NCBI GenBank assembly: GCA_963546395.1
Contig: CAUUMS010000027.1
Location: forward strand, 1-19,516
DNA from: Bacteroides_D sp963546395
GTDB taxonomy: Bacteria > Bacteroidota > Bacteroidia > Bacteroidales > CAJPTX01
Length of the DNA stretch: 19,516 bases
Direction of reading: 5' to 3'
Shown one piece after another: positions 1-6,206 of the stretch. How positions within the stretch are numbered: position 1 is the first letter of the stretch; each line of letters starts with the position of its first letter. The translations under genes and the position numbers were made by a program. The notes under the pieces are model-generated. The model searched no databases, had not been told where the DNA came from, and saw only the letters and a list, made by a program, of their open reading frames with translations.

Positions 1-105
1 TTCACTCACATTCACTCACATTCACTCACATTCACTCACATTCACTCACATTCACTCACATTCACTCACATTCACTCACATTCACTCACATTCACTCACA
101 TTCAC
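1..105. repeat. 10-bp tandem repeat, 10 perfect copies plus half a copy
   Basis: The unit TTCACTCACA is repeated ten times without a single mismatch (1-100), followed by TTCAC (101-105). The array begins at the window edge, so its true length is unknown. The period of 10 is close to one helical turn, so every copy presents the same face of the DNA. The unit is not a multiple of three, so a change in copy number would shift any reading frame through it. All three plus-strand frames are free of stops inside the array, while the minus strand carries a TGA in every unit. Perfect copy identity suggests a young or slippage-prone array. Confidence 0.97.
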
Positions 106-660
106 AGCACAGCTACACACATTGCGACAGCGCACTAGCCCTAGAGCTCCAACAGCAAACGCCCCTCACAAACAGCATGTATCCCCCAACCACAAAAGCT
201 CACCCGCAGCGCAACGGCTGCGTAGCCACGCTGTAGCAATGCCCACCTATCGACCAGCGGCAAAACGAAACGAACTAGCTGCGTACCAATCTCCTCCCCA
301 TCACTCTAAGCCCTACATACAAATGATTCCTGGCGGGAGCGCAGTCTCCAAATGCAGTGCTGCCAGCTTATGGGCTCCCACATCACGGGGTGCCCAGAGA
401 GAATCATTCCGCCTCGTAGGCCTTACGTCAGAGTCAAGCGGCCCCCTTAGCGATGGGGATACACGGATCGGCCAAGGCCTTTGCCCACATCCGTGGTAAC
501 TGCTAAGCGTAAAAATGCAACCTAAAGATTGGCCATTTATTGCTATTGCACATTACCTGGAAAGCGTCCACCTTTGTGGTGCGCACGTGGGACGCATTCG
601 GCGCAATCCCCCTGGGGAGAACTGCCCTTTTACCGACGTACAAACGAAATCCGATGACTC
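106..660. other. Long intergenic stretch without a convincing gene
   Basis: No open frame here gives a protein-like translation. The plus frame that runs out of the repeat to 499 is rich in S, P, R and H and has no recognisable fold. A 7-bp inverted repeat (CACGGAT at 462-468, ATCCGTG at 489-495) could form a weak hairpin. A possible promoter for the next gene lies at 546-576. I see no tRNA or mobile-element ends. Confidence 0.5.
546..576 (+). promoter_or_regulatory. Possible Bacteroidota-type promoter of the methyltransferase gene
   Basis: TTG at 546-548 is followed after 20 bases by CACCTTTG at 569-576, one base off the TAnnTTTG -7 consensus. Transcription would start near 583, giving a leader of roughly 78 bases before the ATG at 661. 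The mismatch at the first T makes this only a candidate. Confidence 0.35.
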
Positions 661-1227
661 ATGCCTAGCCTTTCGTACCTCCTCCACCTGCAAGCGGGGT
701 GGCTCAACGCCTGGATACCCTCCTTCGCGCTGGTGCTCGTGCAATTCGTCTACATGCTCATTTTCAAGGCCATCAGCAAGCGAGCCATTGACACCTCGTG
801 GTACACCGCCAAGGACAAGAAGAACGCCCTGGCCAGCACCATCCTGCAAATCGCCCTGCTGGTGCTGTCCATCTTCGTCCCGCTCAGGGTGGGCACGGTG
901 TGGTTTATCGCCGGCGCAGCCATCTACATCCTCTCCATGGCCGCCTTCATCACGGCCTTCTACAGCTACGCCGCCGCGCCCCTCGGCAAAACCATCGAGA
1001 ACGGCATCTACCGCTGGTCGCGCAACCCGATGTACTTTTTCTTCTTCACGGGCATGCTCGGCGTCTGCATCGCCTCCGCATCGTTGTGGTTACTCGCCAT
1101 CACCATCCCATTCGTCATCGCCACGCATTTCATCATCCTGGGCGAAGAACGCTACTGCGCAGCCACTTACGGCGACGAATATCTAGCGTACAAGGCGCGC
1201 ACCCCACGATATTTCCTCTTCCTCTAA
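661..1227 (+). CDS. Isoprenylcysteine/phospholipid methyltransferase-family membrane protein
   Basis: This 188-aa polytopic protein has hydrophobic stretches at about residues 20-36, 58-74, 79-101, 126-141 and 143-160. The signature of the ICMT/PEMT-like family lies in the C-terminal half: GIYRWSRNPMY at 115-125, then the acidic/aromatic block EERYCAATYGDEYLAYK at 162-178 ending TPRYF. In this family the two blocks bind S-adenosylmethionine at the membrane, and the enzyme methylates a lipid or a small lipophilic substrate. The substrate cannot be told from sequence. The stop is 31 bases before the next ATG, so the two genes are probably co-transcribed. The ATG at 661 places a plausible first amphipathic segment before membrane segment 1; no upstream alternative looks better. 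Confidence 0.8.
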   Translation: MPSLSYLLHLQAGWLNAWIPSFALVLVQFVYMLIFKAISKRAIDTSWYTAKDKKNALASTILQIALLVLSIFVPLRVGTVWFIAGAAIYILSMAAFITAFYSYAAAPLGKTIENGIYRWSRNPMYFFFFTGMLGVCIASASLWLLAITIPFVIATHFIILGEERYCAATYGDEYLAYKARTPRYFLFL

Positions 1228-1258
1228 GGGCGGCGAATCTGCCAGACGCAAGGGAACC

Positions 1259-1798
1259 ATGGCACGAGCCACGACGAAGGCCGATCTGATCTCATCGGCC
1301 AACGGGCAGTTTGAGAAAATGTGGATGCTCATAGATAGTATGAGCGAGGAGCTGCAAGATGCCCCCTTTGCCGAGGCAATGGCCACGGCGGGCAAGGAGG
1401 CGCACTGGGGCAGAGACAAGAACCTGCGAGACGTGCTCACGCATCTGTACGAGTGGCATCAGCTACTGCTGCGTTGGGTAAACGCCAACCGAGGAGGCGA
1501 GCGCAAACCCTTTCTGCCTGAGCCGTATAACTGGAAGACATACCCGGCGATGAATGTGGAGCTTTGGAAGAAGCACCAAGGCACATCGTTGACGGAAGCC
1601 AAAGCCAAGCTCAAAGAGAGTCACGGGGAGGTGATGAGGCTGATAGAGCAGCTCTCCAACGATGACCTCTTTGCCAAGGGTGCCCTCGCCTGGACGGGCG
1701 CGTCCACGCTCGGCTCCTACTGCGTCTCGGCGACGGCGAGCCATTACGATTGGGCGATGAAGAAAATCAGAGCGCACATCAGGCTAACATCTCCGTGA
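1259..1798 (+). CDS. ClbS/DfsB family four-helix bundle protein (DUF1706)
   Basis: The 179-aa protein matches the ClbS/DfsB (DUF1706) pattern along its whole length: N-terminal MARATTKADL, the block KEAHWGRDKNLRDVLTHLYE at 46-65, FLPEPYNWKTYP at 85-96, WKKHQ at 103-107 and the C-terminal LGSYCVSATASHYDWAMKKI at 151-170. The fold is a DinB-like bundle. The best-studied member, ClbS of colibactin-producing Escherichia coli, is a cyclopropane hydrolase that protects against colibactin. Most homologues occur without a colibactin cluster and their role is unknown, so resistance to a genotoxin or electrophile is only an inference here. It probably forms a two-gene unit with the upstream methyltransferase and is convergent with the SnoaL-like gene. 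Confidence 0.88.
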   Translation: MARATTKADLISSANGQFEKMWMLIDSMSEELQDAPFAEAMATAGKEAHWGRDKNLRDVLTHLYEWHQLLLRWVNANRGGERKPFLPEPYNWKTYPAMNVELWKKHQGTSLTEAKAKLKESHGEVMRLIEQLSNDDLFAKGALAWTGASTLGSYCVSATASHYDWAMKKIRAHIRLTSP

Positions 1799-1858
1799 AC
1801 ACGCCGGGACGATGGGATGCCACCGTCCCGACGTGCGATCATCCTCATTCGCAGATGG

Positions 1859-2266
1859 TTACCCCTGCGCGAGTGCCGTCCAGAAGCGATCCTCCTCGTC
1901 AATACGCTCAGAGAATAGCCACACCTCCCGGATCAGGCCCTCCTCGAATCGGAACAGGTCCGTGCCCCGCATCTCCATTGCCAGGCCGCTGGCCGAGACG
2001 GCGAACGCGATGGATGCCACCACCAAATCGCCATTCTCCGTGACGTAATCCACCTGATCGATGGCAAACGTGCCATTGCTCAGCTGCGCCATTCGCCCCA
2101 GATGGGCAAACACGCACTGCTTGCCGCGGTAAACGCCCGAGAGCGCGCCCTGCCCCGGCTGGTGCCACACCAACTCCTCGGAGAGCAGAGCCCCCACCGC
2201 GTCGAAATCGCCCTGCGCGAGCGCCGCATAAAACCGGCGCACCATTTCCGTCTGCTGCATTGCCAT
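1859..2266 (-). CDS. SnoaL/NTF2-like (ketosteroid isomerase-fold) protein
   Basis: The 135-aa sequence has the usual SnoaL-like plan. It opens with a helical segment containing RRFYAALAQGDFDAVGALLS (about 10-29), where the family conserves an FY-AL--GD---- pattern, continues with LVWHQPGQG, and ends in strands rich in V, F and E (LFRFEEGLIREVWLFSERID). Such proteins form a cone-shaped pocket and may be isomerases, hydrolases or small-molecule binders; no catalytic residues can be assigned with confidence. It is transcribed away from an HxlR-type regulator across a 125-base gap, a common arrangement in which the regulator controls its neighbour. Met at residue 3 is an alternative start. Confidence 0.8.
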   Translation of the reverse strand: MAMQQTEMVRRFYAALAQGDFDAVGALLSEELVWHQPGQGALSGVYRGKQCVFAHLGRMAQLSNGTFAIDQVDYVTENGDLVVASIAFAVSASGLAMEMRGTDLFRFEEGLIREVWLFSERIDEEDRFWTALAQG

Positions 2267-2290
2267 GTGTGGTATTGGTTAAATCCAACG

Positions 2291-2323
2291 CGAAGTTATA
2301 CCTTGCACCCCGGCACATGCAAG
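2291..2323 (-). promoter_or_regulatory. Candidate promoter of the SnoaL-like gene with overlapping palindrome
   Basis: Read on the minus strand, TTG (within CAAG, 2320-2323) is followed after 21 bases by TAACTTCG (2291-2298), one mismatch from TAnnTTTG. The perfect palindrome GTACGTAC at 2323-2330 abuts the -33 element, where an HxlR-type dimer could block RNA polymerase. The operator role is inference; HxlR sites are usually longer imperfect palindromes. Confidence 0.35.
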
Positions 2324-2391
2324 TACGTACAAAATGGTGAGTTACAAACCTTTTCGTTAGAAATGCTGACGGCCAGCGAGAAAAAAATGCC

Positions 2392-2706
2392 ATGGCGAGA
2401 AAAATATCCGACACCGAGTGCCCCGTGCGAAAAGCGATGCAGATTTTCGCCGGCAAGTGGACGCTCCTCATCATCTTCCAGATCAACCGCCAGGTGATAC
2501 GCTACGGGGAGCTACTGCGCGCCATCCCGGGCATCAGCGAGAAGATGCTCACCGACGAGCTGAAATTCCTATGCGACAAGGGGTTGATCGCAAAACGGCA
2601 ATACCCCGAGGTGCCGCCACGGGTGGAGTACTCGCTCACGCCACTCGGCGAGAAGGTGCTGCCCATCATCGATGAAATTGTTAAATTCGGGACGAGTTAC
2701 CTGTAG
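2392..2706 (+). CDS. HxlR-family winged-helix transcriptional regulator
   Basis: At 104 aa this has the normal HxlR size. The family signatures are visible: CPVRKAMQIFAGKWTLLIIF near the N terminus (10-29), the recognition region RYGELLRAIPGISEKMLTDE (37-56), and the wing PPRVEYSLTPLGEKVLP (75-91). HxlR proteins are dimeric DNA-binding regulators that respond to electrophiles, oxidants or aldehydes. Cys10 is the N-terminal cysteine used for thiol sensing in YodB/HypR-type members, so redox sensing is possible but unproven. It is divergent from the SnoaL-like gene, its most likely target. The GNAT gene follows 68 bases later in the same direction. Confidence 0.92.
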   Translation: MARKISDTECPVRKAMQIFAGKWTLLIIFQINRQVIRYGELLRAIPGISEKMLTDELKFLCDKGLIAKRQYPEVPPRVEYSLTPLGEKVLPIIDEIVKFGTSYL

Positions 2707-2774
2707 CAGATTTAGCAAAAAAGCAATACGCATTTGGCAATGAGCTGCCGTAATAGCGCATTAAAAGTACGCCA

Positions 2775-3353
2775 ATGGAAAGTCCCGGGACGATAACGCT
2801 GCACACCGAGCGGCTGATACTACGGCCGTGGCAGGAGAGCGATGCGGAGTCGCTCTACCGGTACGCCCAAAATCCCAACGTGGGTCCCATTGCGGGGTGG
2901 CCGCCGCACACGAGCGTGGAGAATAGCCGTGCCATCATCCGCACGATTCTCGTGGGCGACGAATCGTACGCCATCGTGCTCCGGGAGACGGGCGAGGCCA
3001 TTGGCAGCATCGGTCTCATAACCGTCTCGTGCGATGCGCAATACGTCACCATATCTGGCGATGAGCGTGAGGTGGGATTCTGGATCGGCGAGCCCTTCTG
3101 GAGGCGTGGACTCGTGCCCGAGGCCCTGGCTGAGCTGCTTCGGCACGCCTTCGAGGATTTGCATCTGGCCGCCGTGTGGTGCGGGTACTACGACGGCAAC
3201 AGGAAATCGCAGCGCGCGCAGGAAAAATGCGGTTTCACCTACCACCACACGGAGCCCAACCAGCGCATCTTGCCGCTAAACGAAACTCGCACGGAGCATT
3301 TCACCCGGCTCACGCGTGCGCAGTGGCAAGAGCGTCAACAGCAGCACGGCTGA
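2775..3353 (+). CDS. GNAT-family N-acetyltransferase (RimJ/RimL type)
   Basis: This 192-aa protein starts with the RimJ/RimL-type entry strand TERLILRPWQESDAESLYRY (11-30). The acetyl-CoA-binding motif A is GFWIGEPFWRRGLVPEALAE at 101-120, followed by a helix, LAAVWCGYYDGNRKSQRAQE (131-150) and KCGF (151-154), typical of motif B. The usual second glycine of the QxxGxG loop is replaced here (RRGLVPEA), as in several RimL relatives. Such enzymes transfer acetyl from acetyl-CoA to protein N termini, antibiotics or small amines; the acceptor cannot be predicted. It follows the HxlR gene with no clear terminator between them, so read-through is possible. Confidence 0.88.
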   Translation: MESPGTITLHTERLILRPWQESDAESLYRYAQNPNVGPIAGWPPHTSVENSRAIIRTILVGDESYAIVLRETGEAIGSIGLITVSCDAQYVTISGDEREVGFWIGEPFWRRGLVPEALAELLRHAFEDLHLAAVWCGYYDGNRKSQRAQEKCGFTYHHTEPNQRILPLNETRTEHFTRLTRAQWQERQQQHG

Positions 3354-3522
3354 ACGCCCGATTGGGGGCACGGGAGGTAAATTCATTCCGAATTATCATG
3401 CCGGACGCAACGGGCCCACAGCCCTTACCCGCAGGCTGACAGCTCCTACATTCGCAAAACGAGGCAACACGCCACCATCTAGGTAGCAAGACCGCACTTT
3501 GTCCTACCAAATATGGGTTTGA

Positions 3523-3555
3523 TACGGCGTTGCTACGGCGTATGTACGGCTTTGC
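3523..3555. repeat. Three degenerate 11-bp direct repeats
   Basis: TACGGCGTTGC (3523-3533), TACGGCGTATG (3534-3544) and TACGGCTTTGC (3545-3555) lie head to tail with an exact 11-base period. Near-helical spacing would suit adjacent protein sites, but the array is short and may be chance. Confidence 0.5.
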
Positions 3556-3670
3556 CACGCCGAGTGGTCAAATCGAAGTCGCTCATCACAAGGAAGTTGT
3601 AGAGTTGATGCTTCTGCTCCCACCCCAGCTCGCCGCGGGAACGTCACGTGTGGGGTAAGCCCCCTTCAGT

Positions 3671-3688
3671 TCGGCCTCAGGGGGCCGA
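3671..3688. other. Small hairpin upstream of the purQ promoter
   Basis: TCGGCC (3671-3676) pairs with GGCCGA (3683-3688) around a 6-base loop. An alternative pairing GCCCCC (3659-3664) with GGGGGC (3680-3685) would compete. No T-run follows. It lies upstream of the promoter, so it cannot be a purQ leader element; it could mark the end of transcripts from the left. Confidence 0.3.
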
Positions 3689-3726
3689 GATTCCCTACCA
3701 TTGTATATTCATCATCAAAAAGTAAC

Positions 3727-3734
3727 TATCTTTG
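3727..3734 (+). promoter_or_regulatory. Promoter -7 box of purQ
   Basis: TATCTTTG is a perfect match to the Bacteroidota -7 consensus TAnnTTTG. The nearest TTG upstream (3701-3703) is 23 bases away, wider than usual, so the -33 element is uncertain. Transcription would begin near 3741, about 22 bases before the purQ ATG. Confidence 0.6.
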
Positions 3735-3762
3735 CGGGAGATCGCTCGTAAAAGGCTGACCC

Positions 3763-4458
3763 ATGAAATACGGTGTAGTCATTTTCCCCGGTTCAAATTG
3801 CGACCGCGACGCGGTGTACGTCCTCGATGCGATAATGCATCAGGAGGTAGTGCCCCTCTGGCATGGTTCGAAGCAGCTGCAATCCGTAGATGCGGTCATC
3901 CTGCCGGGCGGGTTCTCGTTCGGCGATTACCTTCGGTCGGGCGCGCTGGCTCGCTTCTCGCCCATCATGGAGTCGATAGCCTCCTTCGCCCAGTCGGGGG
4001 GGCGGGTGCTGGGCATCTGCAACGGGTTCCAGGTGCTCTGCGAGTCGGGGCTACTGCCCGGGGCGCTGCGGCGGAATCGGGCGCAGCGGTTCATCTGCCG
4101 CGACACCTACCTGATGCCCGAGGTGAAGCCCAACTGGCCCACGAGCAGCCTGGCGCGTGGGCAGGTGCTGCGCATCCCCATCGCGCACGCCGAAGGGGCC
4201 TACTACGTGGATGATGACACGCTGGCGGGCATGCGCCGCAACGGGCAGCTCCTGTTCCGCTACTGCGGCCCGGACGGGCGCATTCATGAGGAGACCAATC
4301 CCAACGGGTCGGTGAATAACATTGGGGGCATATGCGACACCACGGGGCGCATCGTGGGCATGATGCCACACCCGGAACGCGCAAGCGATGCGGCCCAGGG
4401 GAACGTCGATGGGCTGCAAATCCTGCGCTCCATCCACAAGTTCTGGTTCGGCGAGTAG
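3763..4458 (+). CDS. purQ: Phosphoribosylformylglycinamidine synthase, glutaminase subunit PurQ
   Basis: The 231-aa protein is a class I glutamine amidotransferase. It supplies ammonia to PurL, which converts FGAR to FGAM in step 4 of de novo purine synthesis. Diagnostic PurQ features are the N-terminal VVIFPGSNCDRD (5-16), LPGGFSFGDYLRSGALAR (47-64), the nucleophile in GICNGFQVL (Cys86) and the His203/Glu205 pair in MMPHPE. Length equals stand-alone PurQ proteins of Gram-positive bacteria and archaea, so a small PurL and PurS should exist elsewhere in this genome. No purS or purL is in this window. The gene has its own promoter box about 30 bases upstream and lies 45 bases before the phosphomutase gene, probably in one transcript. 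Confidence 0.96.
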   Translation: MKYGVVIFPGSNCDRDAVYVLDAIMHQEVVPLWHGSKQLQSVDAVILPGGFSFGDYLRSGALARFSPIMESIASFAQSGGRVLGICNGFQVLCESGLLPGALRRNRAQRFICRDTYLMPEVKPNWPTSSLARGQVLRIPIAHAEGAYYVDDDTLAGMRRNGQLLFRYCGPDGRIHEETNPNGSVNNIGGICDTTGRIVGMMPHPERASDAAQGNVDGLQILRSIHKFWFGE

Positions 4459-4503
4459 CCGACCCCTGGCGCACTAGGCCGCTGCGGCCCCAATAGCAAG
4501 ACC

Positions 4504-5856
4504 ATGAAGGCATTCCATGCGTACGACGTGCGCGGGGTGTACGGCGAGGATTTTTGCCGTGACGACATGTACCGCATTGGCTACCACCTGGTGCACTACC
4601 TAGGGGTGCGCGAAGTGGTGGTGGGACGCGATGCGCGGACATCATCCCCCGAGATCCACGAGGCACTCGTGGAGGGCATCACCACGGCCGGGGCCGATGT
4701 GCTCGATCTGGGGCTGTCCACCACCCCCATGGTGTACTATGCCGCCGCGGAGGGCGGCTATGGGGCCTCGGTGCAGATTACCGCCTCGCACAATCCCAAG
4801 CAGTACAACGGGCTCAAAATCTCGCGCGAGCATGCCCTACCGGTGGGCTACGACAGCGGATTGCAGGAGCTGGAACGGCGCATGCATCACGAACCCATTG
4901 TCCCAGCGGCCACGCGCGGCCACGTGCGACCCATGGATGTGCGCAAGCAGTACGTGGAGTTCATACGCGGGTTTGCCCGCCGCATGGAGGGGCTCAACGT
5001 GGCCGTGGATTGCTCCAACGGCATGGCGGCCCTGCTGGTGCATGACATCATGCCCCCGAGCTACCACTACCTGTACGACACGCTCGATGGCACCTTCCCG
5101 AATCACGAGGCCAATCCGCTGATTCCAGCCAACACGGCCACCCTGCGCCAGATGGTGGTGGAGACGCGGAGCGATGTGGGCATCATCTTCGATGGCGACG
5201 GCGATCGGGTGGCCTTCGTGGATGAGACGGGCGCCGATGTGCCGCCCGACATCATGCTGGCCGTGATGGGCTACTATTTCCAGCCAGCCGGTGGGCCCAT
5301 TCCGGGTACGGTGCTGGTGGATATCCGCACGTCCATGTCCACGGTGGAGCACCTGCGCGGCCTAGGGGCCAGCGTGCAATCCTGGCGTGTGGGGCGGGCT
5401 TACATGGCTAGCCGACTGCGCGAGCTGAATGGTCTGTTTGGCGGAGAGCTGGCTGGCCACTACTATTTCCGTGACTTCTTCTACTCCGATTCCGGGCTAC
5501 TCGCGGCCGTGATACTGCTGAGCGTGGTGGCCGAGCTCAAGCGTCAGGGGATCGGCCTGGGCGAGTTGGTGCGGCGCATCGCGGTCTACGCCAACAGCGG
5601 CGAGATAAACTTCACCGTGCAGGATAAGGAGGCTGCCATGGAGGCCGTGCGAGCCCATTTCGTGGCGGCACAAAAGCCCACGGCGGTGTACGACTACGAT
5701 GGCTACCGGGTGGAGTTCGAGGACTGGTGGTTCAATATCCGTCCATCCAACACCGAGCCGCTACTCCGTTTCCTGGCTGAGGCCAAACGCCCCGAGCTGC
5801 TGCAATGCAAGGTGGAGGAGGCGCGCCAGATCCTAGCTCCCTTCGAGGGCCATTGA
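4504..5856 (+). CDS. Phosphomannomutase/phosphoglucomutase (alpha-D-phosphohexomutase family)
   Basis: At 450 aa this has the usual four-domain length of PMM/PGM enzymes. It interconverts the 6-phosphate and 1-phosphate of mannose or glucose in the cytoplasm, feeding GDP-mannose, UDP-glucose and surface polysaccharide synthesis. All four active-site loops are visible: the phosphoserine loop TASHNPKQYNG with Ser95, the metal loop DGDGDR at 230-235, the sugar-specificity loop GGELAGHYYF at 313-322, and the phosphate-binding loop RPSNTEPL at 413-420. The GGEXSGH-type loop favours hexose phosphates over glucosamine phosphate, arguing against GlmM. It starts 45 bases after purQ with only a weak 5-bp-stem hairpin (4477-4489) between, so the two are likely co-transcribed. 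Confidence 0.93.
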   Translation: MKAFHAYDVRGVYGEDFCRDDMYRIGYHLVHYLGVREVVVGRDARTSSPEIHEALVEGITTAGADVLDLGLSTTPMVYYAAAEGGYGASVQITASHNPKQYNGLKISREHALPVGYDSGLQELERRMHHEPIVPAATRGHVRPMDVRKQYVEFIRGFARRMEGLNVAVDCSNGMAALLVHDIMPPSYHYLYDTLDGTFPNHEANPLIPANTATLRQMVVETRSDVGIIFDGDGDRVAFVDETGADVPPDIMLAVMGYYFQPAGGPIPGTVLVDIRTSMSTVEHLRGLGASVQSWRVGRAYMASRLRELNGLFGGELAGHYYFRDFFYSDSGLLAAVILLSVVAELKRQGIGLGELVRRIAVYANSGEINFTVQDKEAAMEAVRAHFVAAQKPTAVYDYDGYRVEFEDWWFNIRPSNTEPLLRFLAEAKRPELLQCKVEEARQILAPFEGH

Positions 5857-6032
5857 GCGCGGCATGCCAGATGCTAGGCCGCGAGGGCGATGCGGGGAAA
5901 GGCCGATTAGATGCGACCTTCGCTGCCAACAGGTATGCTTACGATGGGCGACCCGCCTAGCCATCCATGCCCCTGCGCAACCTATGATGTGAAAAACAGT
6001 GGCCACGGCATGGCGGACTCGTAACGTGGCAA

Positions 6033-6061
6033 TTGCATATCCAAGAAAAGGATTACCTTTG
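6033..6061 (+). promoter_or_regulatory. Promoter of rho
   Basis: TTG (6033-6035) is followed after 18 bases by TACCTTTG (6054-6061), a perfect -7 consensus match. The same TTG-18-TACCTTTG layout occurs ahead of parC. Transcription should start near 6068, giving a leader of about 140 bases to the ATG at 6207. Confidence 0.65.
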
Positions 6062-6067
6062 CGCTCG

Positions 6068-6206
6068 AGTTCGGCCATATCCCCCCACCCCGGTCGGCCA
6101 GAATCCAATCCCCCCAAGCTCCACTCTCCCGCAGCTGTCTCGCTGCGGTCGGCACTGAGTTGTGCCTCTTTCCAACGACATCAACTTCCACTATTCCACT
6201 CAGTAC
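6068..6206 (+). promoter_or_regulatory. C-rich, G-poor rho leader, possible autoregulatory rut region
   Basis: By hand count, positions 6071-6206 contain 58 C and 23 G in 136 bases. The core 6081-6130 has 29 C and 6 G in 50 bases, the composition of a rut site where Rho loads on RNA. A 7-bp stem (CCGCAGC 6129-6135 with GCTGCGG 6142-6148, 6-base loop) follows the C-rich core. Escherichia coli rho is known to attenuate its own leader; the same feedback here is inference. Confidence 0.45.

Larger units (their letters stand above)
3354..3762. other. Intergenic region upstream of purQ
   Basis: These 409 bases contain no convincing gene. They hold three degenerate 11-bp direct repeats (3523-3555), a 6-bp-stem hairpin (3671-3688) and the purQ promoter (-7 box at 3727-3734). 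The first 170 bases show nothing recognisable. Confidence 0.6.
5857..6206. other. Intergenic region with rho promoter and leader
   Basis: The left part (5857-6030) shows nothing recognisable. A strong promoter candidate sits at 6033-6061 and the rest is the C-rich rho leader, listed separately. Confidence 0.6.

Noticed and set aside
1..105. CRISPR array
   Set aside because: The repeats are directly adjacent, only 10 bp long and have no spacers.
515..1186. 223-residue plus-strand frame overlapping the methyltransferase gene
   Set aside because: It is S/P/R-rich shadow translation; the overlapping frame carries the clear ICMT-like motifs.
4477..4489. Possible terminator between purQ and the phosphomutase gene
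   Set aside because: The stem is only 5 bp with a 3-base loop and no T-run, too weak to separate the genes.
6162..6206. GTG start for rho adding 15 residues
   Set aside because: The ATG at 6207 begins right at the first Rho_N helix as in homologues; the GTG remains possible but less likely.
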